DNA of 5,348 nt. It comes from Candidatus Thioglobus sp. GTDB taxonomy: Bacteria; Pseudomonadota; Gammaproteobacteria; PS1; Pseudothioglobaceae. This document shows, piece after piece, positions 1-5,347 of this stretch; the stretch's first letter is position 1, and each line of letters begins with the position of its first letter. The DNA lies in contig JAAOIF010000085.1 in assembly GCA_015163925.1 (NCBI GenBank), forward strand, positions 1 to 5,348, given 5' to 3'. Both the position numbers and the translations under genes were made by a program. Below the pieces are notes generated by a model. That model was not told the DNA's origin, did no database searches, and saw only the letters and a list, made by a program, of their open reading frames with translations.

Positions 1-578
1 AGCAGACCACTTTTGATTTGGCGGCGGCAGTAATGAAGCGTTCTGATGAGCAAGATTGGCAATTATTACAAAATCCGAAGCGCCTGAAAATCGTTACTAT
101 TGATGGGCTTGCAAGCCTGATTAGTAATCGTTATCCGCTGGATTCGCAGTTAGTTCCGTATCAGATTATGGCGAAAAAATGGCAGCAGGATGCGGCTTAT
201 CGGCAGGCTGCCGAGCAAACTTTATTGCTAATTGATGATGCAAAATTTTCCGCGCCGATTGCCGATTTGCTCTTGTATTTGGATAATAATGTGGAGCGAT
301 TTTGCGCCCTGATTACCAGTATGCTGGGCAAGCGAGACCAGTGGCTGATGCGGCTGTATGCCGGTGATAGCCTCAATCCTGAGGCGCTTAGAGAGAGTGC
401 TAAACTGATTGTTGAGCAGCATTTGATGCGTTTGGAAGCTCTGGCAAAACAGCATTTTAGTCCTAAATTTTTTGCGTTGTTACAAGCTAATACTTTAGAG
501 ATTTATGCCCAAATAAAATCCGTTCCGCAGCCGGTAATCGCCGATTTGGAAGTGTGGAAAAATCTGGCACCCGTTTGA
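1..578 (+). CDS. AddA-like UvrD/RecB-family helicase-nuclease subunit, internal fragment truncated at both ends
   Basis: This is an internal piece of a superfamily 1 helicase of the AddA-like type (UvrD-helicase domain protein), which with an AddB-like partner processes DNA double-strand ends for recombination. The frame is open to the left edge: before the TTG at 18 it already reads QTTFDLAAAV, matching the family's 'T..LA..A' segment, so translation begins outside the window. Visible family landmarks are W-LL-NP-RLK-VTID (helicase motif around TID, about 90-110) and the LDNNVERF...M-GKRDQWL segment at about 280-350, characteristic of this subfamily. The Walker A motif should lie to the left, and motifs IV-VI plus the nuclease domain to the right. 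Instead homology stops after VWKNLA (about 569), and two unrelated codons lead to a TGA. Full AddA proteins exceed 1000 residues, so only a small part is here. The 3' end is lost at a junction with mpl, and the product is unlikely to work as a helicase. Confidence 0.8.
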   Translation, partial: QTTFDLAAAVMKRSDEQDWQLLQNPKRLKIVTIDGLASLISNRYPLDSQLVPYQIMAKKWQQDAAYRQAAEQTLLLIDDAKFSAPIADLLLYLDNNVERFCALITSMLGKRDQWLMRLYAGDSLNPEALRESAKLIVEQHLMRLEALAKQHFSPKFFALLQANTLEIYAQIKSVPQPVIADLEVWKNLAPV

Positions 579-1476
579 CCCCAGCAAACTCGCCCAAAGC
601 CTTACAGGAAGCCGCAAAATCCACGCCGATATGGTTTGCCGCATAAATTGCACTCAGCGCATTTTGCATATTATGTTCGCCGAGCAAGTTCCAATTTAGC
701 GAATTTCCATCAACCATAAATTGGCTTCCAAGCTTATTAACACTCAGCTGTGGCGTAGGCAGGGCTTGAGTTTCAGACCAAATTCCAAGCTCAAAAACCT
801 CCATAATCGCCGGACTATTTGGATGAATTATCAAGCCATCAGCAGGCACGGTGCGGATTAGGTGATGAAATTGTTTTTGAATATCGGCAAGTGAAGCAAA
901 AATATCGGCGTGGTCAAATTCCAGATTATTTATCACCAAAGTTTTTGGATGATAATGGACAAATTTTGAGCGTTTGTCAAAAAATGCGCTGTCGTATTCA
1001 TCCGCTTCAATCACGAAAAATTTCGAGTCGGTAAGCCGTGCTGAGACTTGAAAATTTTGCGCCACACCGCCGATTAAAAAACTCGGGTTGTAGCCGGCGG
1101 ACTCCAAAATCCACGCCAGCATACTCGCAGCGCTGGTTTTGCCGTGTGTGCCGGAGATTGCCAGCACCCATTTGCCTTGCAACACTTGCTCGCTAAGCCA
1201 CTGTGCGCCTGAGGTGTAGGGGGATTGCTGGCTGAGAATTTGCTCCACGCACGGGTTGGAACGAGACAGGGCATTGCCGATAATAAACACATCAGCTGCC
1301 GGCAAATCTTCAACCTTGTAACCCTTGCTGTAACTGATATTCTGGGCATCAAGCTGCTCGCTCATCGGCGGATAAACGCCCTCGTCCATTCCCGTTACCG
1401 TATGCCCGAGCTGCTTGGCAATCAGCGCTAATGAGCCCATAAAAGTTCCAGCAATTCCGAGGATATGAATGTGCAT
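487..1476 (-). CDS. mpl: UDP-N-acetylmuramate:L-alanyl-gamma-D-glutamyl-meso-diaminopimelate ligase (Mpl), C-terminally truncated
   Basis: Mpl is the cytoplasmic peptidoglycan-recycling ligase that joins recovered L-Ala-D-Glu-mDAP tripeptide to UDP-MurNAc using ATP. The N-terminal Rossmann-like domain begins MHIHILGIAGTFMG. The ATP loop GTHGKT is at residues 109-114 and the central-domain signature EADEYDSAFFDKRSKFVHY at 157-175, followed by NNLEFDHADIF and GEHNMQNALSA. I chose the ATG at 1476 because E. coli Mpl starts M-R-I-H-I-L-G; an in-frame ATG at 1509 would add 11 residues that overlap msrB. Homology runs to GEFAGVKR (residue 302); the next 27 residues, starting VPDF, are the antisense of the helicase gene. 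E. coli Mpl has 457 residues, so about 140 are missing, including the whole C-terminal ligase domain (the DDFAHHPTA region). The product should be inactive as a ligase. It is the second gene of an operon with msrB, whose TAA stop overlaps this start (TAATG). No Shine-Dalgarno sequence is visible, so coupled translation is likely. Confidence 0.9.
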   Translation of the reverse strand: MHIHILGIAGTFMGSLALIAKQLGHTVTGMDEGVYPPMSEQLDAQNISYSKGYKVEDLPAADVFIIGNALSRSNPCVEQILSQQSPYTSGAQWLSEQVLQGKWVLAISGTHGKTSAASMLAWILESAGYNPSFLIGGVAQNFQVSARLTDSKFFVIEADEYDSAFFDKRSKFVHYHPKTLVINNLEFDHADIFASLADIQKQFHHLIRTVPADGLIIHPNSPAIMEVFELGIWSETQALPTPQLSVNKLGSQFMVDGNSLNWNLLGEHNMQNALSAIYAANHIGVDFAASCKALGEFAGVKRVPDFSTLPNRRLPAAERILFGHKSLKY

Positions 1477-1838
1477 TATTTGAAATTTAGAGCCGCAGAA
1501 TTGATGCAAAAACGCTGCTTGGTCGGCGCTGGACCATCGGCAAAAACATGCCCGAGATGAGCCTTACAGTTATGGCAGCGGACTTCCACGCGACTCATTC
1601 CATTAGTGTTATCTTCAATCAAATCAACACTTTCAGCGTTAGCGACAGCAGAAAAACTTGGCCAACCGGTGCCGGAATCAAACTTAGTATCAGAGGCAAA
1701 TAACACCTGCCCGCAGCAAACGCAAAGGTAATCGCCGCTGGCATAATTGTCGCAATATTCGCCGCTGAAAGGCGTTTCCGTGCCCGCCTGCTGGGTTACC
1801 CGAAATTGTTCTTTGGTTAATTTTTTCTGCAAATCCAT
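1476..1838 (-). CDS. msrB: Peptide methionine-R-sulfoxide reductase MsrB
   Basis: MsrB reduces the R epimer of methionine sulfoxide in oxidised proteins, recycled by thioredoxin. The 120-residue protein is full length for a single-domain cytoplasmic MsrB. Zinc ligands are C39-x2-C42 and C88-x2-C91, the substrate loop is SGTGWPSF (55-62), and the catalytic cysteine is C111 in RFCINSAAL, preceded by the conserved AHLGHVF (93-99). The resolving cysteine is not obvious: the loop has Thr57 where E. coli has Cys. Cys29 is the only cysteine that is neither a zinc ligand, next to the zinc pair, nor catalytic, so it could serve, but that is a guess. The ATG at 1838 gives the standard N-terminus (LTKEQF-VTQ). 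It heads an operon with mpl (one-base stop/start overlap) and is divergent from the toxin-antitoxin/cca operon. No ribosome binding site precedes the ATG, and a TATAAT lies only six bases upstream. Confidence 0.95.
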   Translation of the reverse strand: MDLQKKLTKEQFRVTQQAGTETPFSGEYCDNYASGDYLCVCCGQVLFASDTKFDSGTGWPSFSAVANAESVDLIEDNTNGMSRVEVRCHNCKAHLGHVFADGPAPTKQRFCINSAALNFK

Positions 1839-1844
1839 TAGGGT

Positions 1845-1850
1845 ATTATA
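1845..1850 (-). promoter_or_regulatory. Candidate -10 box for msrB-mpl, implying a leaderless mRNA
   Basis: A perfect TATAAT on the - strand ends six bases before the msrB ATG (A at 1838). A start site about seven bases downstream of the box would place +1 at the A of the ATG, so the transcript would be leaderless. This agrees with the absence of any purine-rich Shine-Dalgarno sequence there. No good -35 hexamer is seen 16-18 bases upstream, which weakens the call. An alternative promoter further back in the AT-rich spacer (a TATGCT at 1889-1894) is possible. Confidence 0.35.
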
Positions 1851-1902
1851 AGTGTTTATTTGCTCAGTGGCGTTCGTGCGTGATGATTAGCATAAAAAGT
1901 GT

Positions 1903-1908
1903 TAAAAT
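1903..1908 (+). promoter_or_regulatory. Candidate -10 box of the antitoxin-toxin-cca operon
   Basis: TAAAAT at 1903-1908 is one mismatch from the consensus -10 and would put the start of transcription near 1914-1916, about 20 bases before the antitoxin ATG. The predicted start falls inside the 1908-1929 palindrome. No convincing -35 element is seen at 1880-1885 (GTGATG). The call rests on position and AT content. Confidence 0.3.
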
Positions 1909-1929
1909 AAGTATCTTTTAAAATACTTA
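1908..1929. promoter_or_regulatory. Palindromic candidate operator of the toxin-antitoxin operon
   Basis: Perfect 7-base arms TAAGTAT (1908-1914) and ATACTTA (1923-1929) flank an 8-base AT spacer that itself contains most of TTTTAAAA. It lies immediately upstream of the antitoxin ATG at 1937 and over the predicted transcription start. Phd/YefM antitoxins bind short palindromes at their own promoter, with the toxin as co-repressor, so this is the natural operator candidate. The position suits blocking of transcription initiation. A hairpin in the mRNA leader is an alternative reading, but the arms are AT-rich and would be weak. Confidence 0.5.
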
Positions 1930-1936
1930 AATTGAT

Positions 1937-2188
1937 ATGGAACAAATTTTATCAGGCTTTACTGCCAGCATCAGCGAGCTTAAAAAATCACCCAGCAAGG
2001 TAATGGCACAGGCAAAAGGTGAGAGTGTGGCAATTCTTAATCACAATAATATTAACAGTTATTTAGTGCCGGCGCAGGTTTATGAAAATCTCATTAACGC
2101 TGCGGATGATTATTTATTATCCAAAGCAGTGGGCGATAGGCTGAGTGACTCCACGCCAGCTGTGGCAGTGTCTATAGATGATTTATAA
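1937..2188 (+). CDS. Type II antitoxin, Phd/YefM family (StbD-like)
   Basis: This 83-residue protein is the antitoxin partner of the RelE toxin that follows. The N-terminal half (FTASISELKKSPSKVMAQA, then ESVAILNHNNINSYLVPAQVYENL) is the Phd/YefM DNA-binding fold as in StbD antitoxins, which binds the operon's own promoter. The C-terminal part (LSKAVGDRLSDSTPAVAVSIDDL) resembles the toxin-wrapping tail of E. coli RelB, which ends RVTLDEL. A Phd-type DNA-binding module with a RelB-like toxin-binding tail is a known arrangement in StbD. The ATG at 1937 gives the standard family N-terminus MEQIL, but no strong Shine-Dalgarno sequence precedes it. The gene overlaps the toxin by 11 bases, giving the usual coupled translation with antitoxin first. 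A palindrome just upstream is the likely autoregulatory site. Confidence 0.92.
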   Translation: MEQILSGFTASISELKKSPSKVMAQAKGESVAILNHNNINSYLVPAQVYENLINAADDYLLSKAVGDRLSDSTPAVAVSIDDL

Positions 2189-2468
2189 ATTATCTTTTCA
2201 TCCTCAGGCACTCAAAGAATGGGGCAAATTGGACGGCAGTATTCAAGCTCAATTTAAGAAAAAATTACAGCAACGATTGGAAAATCCGTTAGTAAAAAAG
2301 GACAAATTAAGGGGCTACGCACAAGTCTACAAAATCAAATTAAGGACTGCCGGCTACCGGTTGGCTTACCAAGTTTTGGAGGATGAAATACGGATTTTCG
2401 TGATTGTTATCGGCAGGCGAGATGCTGGTAAAATTTATAATATGCTTAAAAAAAGACACAATATATGA
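2178..2468 (+). CDS. relE: RelE-type toxin, ribosome-dependent mRNA endonuclease
   Basis: RelE enters the ribosomal A site and cleaves mRNA, halting translation until the antitoxin neutralises it. The 96-residue protein aligns almost without gaps with E. coli RelE (95 residues): ALKEWGKL near the start, then YKIKLRTAGYRLAYQV and a C-terminal GRRD...YN. The positions known to be catalytic in E. coli RelE (K52, K54, R61, R81, Y87) are all present here at the same numbers, so the enzyme should be active. It starts at the ATG at 2178 inside the antitoxin gene (11-base overlap) with no ribosome binding site of its own. Its stop TGA lies in ATGA (2465-2468) and overlaps the cca start by four bases. 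It resembles the StbE branch that pairs with Phd/YefM-type StbD antitoxins. Intact catalytic residues and an intact antitoxin suggest a functional pair. Confidence 0.94.
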   Translation: MIYKLSFHPQALKEWGKLDGSIQAQFKKKLQQRLENPLVKKDKLRGYAQVYKIKLRTAGYRLAYQVLEDEIRIFVIVIGRRDAGKIYNMLKKRHNI

Positions 2469-3535
2469 AAATTTATTTAGTCGGCGGGGCGGTGCGAGAC
2501 CAATTATTGGGCATTGCAAATGAAAATACCGAACAGGATTGGGTGGTGATTGACTCATGCGTTGAGGAAATGCTGGATTTGGGTTATCGTCAAGTGGGCA
2601 AGGCGTTTCCGGTGTTTTTGCACCCTGAAACTCAGCAGGAATATGCACTGGCTCGGTTGGAGCGAAAAGTCGCAGCCGGCTATACGGGCTTTGAATTTGA
2701 CACTTCCAAAACCATTACTTTGGAGCAAGATTTATCACGCCGAGATTTGACAATTAACGCTATGGCGCTGGACGGCGAGCGGCTGATTGACCCATTTCAC
2801 GGGCAGGCAGATTTGCAAAATGGCTTGCTAAAACACACTTCTGCTGCCTTTAGCGAGGACCCGGTGCGGGTGCTGAGAGTGGCGAGATTTGCTGCAAAAT
2901 TCAAACCTTTTGGCTTTAAAGTAGCGCACTCAACACACCGGCTGATGCAGCAAATGACGGCCTCGGGCGAGGTCAGCGCACTCACGCCGGAGCGGGTTTT
3001 TAAGGAACTTGACAAATCGCTCTCATACCCTACTCCATCAGCGTTTTTCAAGGTTTTGCTGGCTTGCGGAGCTTATCAAAAAGTGTTCCCGATGCTGGGC
3101 GAAATTCAGCATAAAAATCATACTAACGGCTTTGAATTTTTGGATGAATTTGCCGGCGAGGCAGCAATTATTAAGTTTGCAATTTGGCTTCACAATGAGT
3201 CTTTTCAGGCAGTAAAAAAATTATGCACGCAGATTAAATGCCCTAAAAATTATCAGCAATTAGCGCTTTTAAGCAGTCAGTGGTATGGGTTTGCCGCTGA
3301 ATTTTCCGAGCAAAATGATAAGGCGATTTTGGAATTTTTCAACCAAACTGATGCCCTCAGACGCAAGGCTCGTTTTGAGCAATTACTGCAAATTTTTGGA
3401 CTTTTGAAAATTGATATTAAGCCTATCAAAATCCTGTTTGCAGCCTTAGGAAAAATCAAGATCGCCGAGCTGAAAGGCGATATTAGCAAGGCGATTGAGG
3501 CTGAAAAATATAGAATTATTAAATTTCATAATTAA
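2465..3535 (+). CDS. cca: CCA-adding tRNA nucleotidyltransferase (class II) with degenerate HD domain
   Basis: This enzyme builds or repairs the 3' CCA end of tRNAs from CTP and ATP without a nucleic acid template. The 356-residue protein follows E. coli CCA closely in its first 200 residues: GGAVRD (7-12), the metal-binding segment with E23 and D25 before WVV (E. coli D21/D23; Glu occurs here in relatives), RRDLTINAMA (92-101), the nucleotide-selecting EDPVR (131-135) and LTPERVFKE (173-181). The E. coli protein has 412 residues; the difference lies mainly in the HD phosphohydrolase region. There, E. coli CHDLGKG corresponds to LHNES (242-246), Asp is replaced by Asn, and the following His-rich loop (HHGHG) is absent. 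CCA addition should remain, while the phosphatase, 2'-nucleotidase and phosphodiesterase activities of E. coli CCA should be lost. The ATG at 2465 is fixed by the conserved MKIYLVGGAVRD start and overlaps the toxin stop (ATGA). No separate promoter is visible, so it probably depends on the toxin-antitoxin operon at least partly. Confidence 0.95.
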   Translation: MKIYLVGGAVRDQLLGIANENTEQDWVVIDSCVEEMLDLGYRQVGKAFPVFLHPETQQEYALARLERKVAAGYTGFEFDTSKTITLEQDLSRRDLTINAMALDGERLIDPFHGQADLQNGLLKHTSAAFSEDPVRVLRVARFAAKFKPFGFKVAHSTHRLMQQMTASGEVSALTPERVFKELDKSLSYPTPSAFFKVLLACGAYQKVFPMLGEIQHKNHTNGFEFLDEFAGEAAIIKFAIWLHNESFQAVKKLCTQIKCPKNYQQLALLSSQWYGFAAEFSEQNDKAILEFFNQTDALRRKARFEQLLQIFGLLKIDIKPIKILFAALGKIKIAELKGDISKAIEAEKYRIIKFHN

Positions 3536-3557
3536 TAATTTTGGCAGATTTTTACGG

Positions 3558-3563
3558 TATAAT
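3558..3563 (+). promoter_or_regulatory. Candidate -10 box for the small lysine-rich exported protein
   Basis: A perfect TATAAT lies 34 bases before the ATG at 3598, in the 62-base spacer after cca. No good -35 is found at 16-18 bases; TTGGCA at 3541 is only 11 bases away, too close to pair with it. Its presence suggests the small gene can be transcribed independently of cca. Confidence 0.4.
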
Positions 3564-3586
3564 TTTCGTTTTAATTTTCTAACTTC

Positions 3587-3591
3587 AAGGA
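3587..3591 (+). promoter_or_regulatory. Ribosome binding site of the small lysine-rich exported protein
   Basis: AAGGA sits six bases upstream of the ATG at 3598. It is the clearest Shine-Dalgarno sequence of any gene in the window and fixes the start codon. Confidence 0.65.
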
Positions 3592-3597
3592 TAAAAA

Positions 3598-3879
3598 ATG
3601 TTCAAAATAACAATAATATTAGCCGGATTATTCATAATTAATCCTACTTTCGCCGAGAAAAAATTAAGCAGATTTGAGAAAAGTCAAAGCAATGCTTTGC
3701 AAAAATTAACACATAAAATCTCAACATTACAAATAGAAAAAAAATGCACCAAAAAAGCCACAAACTACCCCAGTTTCAAGAATTGTCGCAAGAAAACTGT
3801 AAAGGCAAACAAGCTTTTTAAGAAGAAATTAAGAGCTGAAAAAGCTGCCAAAAAAGCTAAAAAATCTCACAAAAATTAA
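3598..3879 (+). CDS. Small, highly basic exported protein of unknown function
   Basis: I do not recognise this 93-residue protein. The start has a Sec signal peptide: a lysine at position 3, a hydrophobic core ITIILAGLFII, and a cleavage site PTFA|E after residue 19. The mature part of 74 residues has 23 Lys and 3 Arg against 4 Glu and no Asp, for a net charge near +22. Two cysteines (C50, C63) in a KKC...NCRKK context could form a disulphide in the periplasm. The rest is helix-prone, and the tail is an Ala/Lys-rich stretch (about 79-93). A ribosome binding site and a TATAAT box precede it. It is strikingly AT-rich, partly because AAA lysine codons dominate. Its TAA overlaps the stop of the convergent AddB-like gene by three to four bases. 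It could bind nucleic acid, lipid A or the cell wall electrostatically, or act outside the cell, but no function can be assigned. Signal peptide and start signals support a real gene. Confidence 0.7.
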   Translation: MFKITIILAGLFIINPTFAEKKLSRFEKSQSNALQKLTHKISTLQIEKKCTKKATNYPSFKNCRKKTVKANKLFKKKLRAEKAAKKAKKSHKN

Positions 3880-5258
3880 GCAAATTCAATCCGACAAAGC
3901 GCAGAATATTTACAAAATACGCAAGCGCCTTTAGTCGGTAAAACCTCCGCCCTACCACTTTGATAATCTAAACTGGCTTGCTCCAATCGCTGCTGCCAAA
4001 GGCTTAATTGCTCGTCCCACGCCTCGCAAGACTGCTGCTGTTTGGTTTTATTTGGCAGTAAATCTTGGTCCTTTGCCAAGCCGATATAGCCGATTTTCTG
4101 TGCCGATATTTGCGCAAAAGCCACTCCATCCACTGCGGTTTTGAGTGCATAAATTGGCAGCTGCGGTTCTTTGATTGCCGCTCCACACCAAGGATTGCTG
4201 GGCAGAGTTCCAGTTTTGTAATCAAAAATAATCCTCCCGCCAGCCACATTATCAACTCGGTCAAGCCGAATATTAAAGCGCAAACCGGCAATATTTGCCT
4301 CCAAAACTTGCTCAGTTTCAACCACCTCAAAGCCCTCTCGGCGTTTTTCTAATGTCAAAAATTGATGCAATAATTGCCGCACTCGGGCAAGCTCAATAGT
4401 AATAAATCCAGAGTGCGGATAAGGCTTTAGCGCTTGCTCCGTAAGGGTTTTAAGCAAATTATCCAACTGATTTTCAGAGTAATTTTGCAGCTCGGCGTGA
4501 GTGGAAATTTGTTGATAAATTTGCTCTAAAATCTGATGAATAATTTCTCCTTGTTGCAGCCGATTTAGCCCGATATGCGGCGTGTCAAAATTAGTAATAT
4601 TCAGCCGCTGAACAAAGCCCTTAAAGGCACAAGCCATCTGGTCTTTGAGGATATTTACCCCGCCGCTGACCTGATGATTTTCCAGCCTCAAACCTTGCTC
4701 ATCGGCGATATTTTCCAGCTCTACAACTTGCTGTTTTGACGCTGGCGGACTGATTTTTTCATCAAATTCCAGCAGCGGAGACGGATGCTTTTCGCCCTGC
4801 AAATCACTCTTGGAATAACTGCAAATTACCTCATCAGCCAGATTGATTAAATTGCTCAAAGTGTGGGCTGCGTCTGCGTTTATCAGCTCAAAATTACTAT
4901 GAGGAATTTGATGCTCGGCGGCAATATTAGCCGGAATAAAACGCGGAGAATTAAGCCCAGCCGGGAGAAAATCGGCGTTGATTCCAAGCACCCAAGCGTG
5001 GTCAAAATACAAGCCTTCAGCCTCCAAAGAGCCAAGAATTTGAATCGGAGTTTTGGCAGATTGGGCTTGAAATATTACCTCTGAGAGCCAATTTTTTAAA
5101 TCCGCCAGAGCATTTTTAGCACTAACTTTTTTGTGTATTTGTGCCAATTTATTCAGCCCTAAACTGGTCTGCTGATATTTATTAAACAGCTGATATTCAT
5201 CGCTACTAAGCGTTCTGTCGGCGGCAAATCCAAATTCAAATCCTGAGGAATAAATTTT
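3876..5258 (-). CDS. AddB-like PD-(D/E)XK nuclease subunit with iron-sulphur cluster, C-terminal portion; 5' end interrupted and off-window
   Basis: This is the C-terminal half of an AddB-like DNA repair protein (the family often annotated 'probable DNA repair protein' or PD-(D/E)XK nuclease), partner of an AddA-like helicase in double-strand end processing. Residues here are numbered from the TTG at 5147. An inactive helicase-like region contains ILGSLEAEGLYFDHAWVLG and EVICSYS...HPSPLL (37-126). The RecB-type nuclease core follows: H204 in GEIIHQIL, D296 in RLDRVD, D309 and K311 in FDYKTG, and Q329...Y333. Four cysteines, C173 plus C409-x2-C412-x5-C418, match the AddB 4Fe-4S arrangement, so the nuclease domain looks intact. 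The true start is not at 5147: family homology continues upstream (DRTLSSDEYQ) to 5258, where the frame meets TGA (5259-5261) preceded by two TAG codons. The rest of the gene seems to continue in another frame to the window edge. It is convergent with the lysine-rich exported protein, their stops overlapping. Confidence 0.85.
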   Translation of the reverse strand, partial: KIYSSGFEFGFAADRTLSSDEYQLFNKYQQTSLGLNKLAQIHKKVSAKNALADLKNWLSEVIFQAQSAKTPIQILGSLEAEGLYFDHAWVLGINADFLPAGLNSPRFIPANIAAEHQIPHSNFELINADAAHTLSNLINLADEVICSYSKSDLQGEKHPSPLLEFDEKISPPASKQQVVELENIADEQGLRLENHQVSGGVNILKDQMACAFKGFVQRLNITNFDTPHIGLNRLQQGEIIHQILEQIYQQISTHAELQNYSENQLDNLLKTLTEQALKPYPHSGFITIELARVRQLLHQFLTLEKRREGFEVVETEQVLEANIAGLRFNIRLDRVDNVAGGRIIFDYKTGTLPSNPWCGAAIKEPQLPIYALKTAVDGVAFAQISAQKIGYIGLAKDQDLLPNKTKQQQSCEAWDEQLSLWQQRLEQASLDYQSGRAEVLPTKGACVFCKYSALCRIEFA

Positions 5259-5347
5259 TCACTACTAACGGCGTAAATTTGCGGATAAATCCATTCAGAA
5301 ATCTTGCTTTTGCTTGCCTCAATAGAAATCTCCACAGCGGCATTTAG
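5162..5347 (-). pseudogene. Possible N-terminal-side remnant of the AddB-like gene in a shifted frame
   Basis: A second - strand frame is open from the right edge down to a TAG at 5159-5161 (62 codons). It begins LNAAVEISIEASKSKI and includes EWIYPQIYAVSSEKF. The beginning loosely resembles the segment of AddB-like proteins that precedes the conserved 'DRTLSSDEYQ' block, but the spacing to that block is shorter than I would expect. The block itself lies in the other frame. The simplest reading is that this is the upstream part of the same gene, joined by a frameshift or a short out-of-frame deletion somewhere in 5215-5261. The homology is weak by eye, and a sequencing error would look the same. 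Confidence 0.35.

Noticed and set aside
2..10. Nine-base match AGCAGACCA between the left edge and the - strand near 5170
   Set aside because: It is too short to be meaningful in 5.3 kb, the surrounding bases do not match, and it arises from ordinary Gln-Thr codons in both genes.
18..20. TTG at 18 as the start of the helicase gene
   Set aside because: Family sequence (QTTFDLAAAV) continues in frame to the left edge, so this is an internal leucine codon.
1074..1352. 92-codon open frame on the - strand
   Set aside because: It lies entirely within mpl in another frame and has no recognisable protein features.
1477..1509. Mpl start at the upstream ATG (1509), adding 11 residues
   Set aside because: The extra residues overlap msrB, while the ATG at 1476 gives the exact family N-terminus and a standard one-base stop/start overlap.
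1850..1903. Direct repeat AAGTGTT at 1850-1856 and 1897-1903
   Set aside because: Seven bases in an AT-rich spacer are likely by chance, and the copies have no clear relation to either promoter.
2340..2648. 102-codon open frame on the - strand opposite relE and cca
   Set aside because: It is antisense to two well-supported genes and resembles no protein family.
3527..3545. Possible terminator after cca
   Set aside because: The sequence is AT-rich with only weak self-complementarity (ATTAATAATT) and no GC stem followed by a T run.
4004..4352. Two open frames overlapping the AddB-like nuclease domain (one on each strand)
   Set aside because: Both are shadows of the nuclease-encoding frame, which carries the conserved catalytic and cysteine motifs.
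5145..5147. TTG at 5147 as the start of the AddB-like gene
   Set aside because: Homologous sequence including DRTLSSDEYQ continues upstream in the same frame to 5258.
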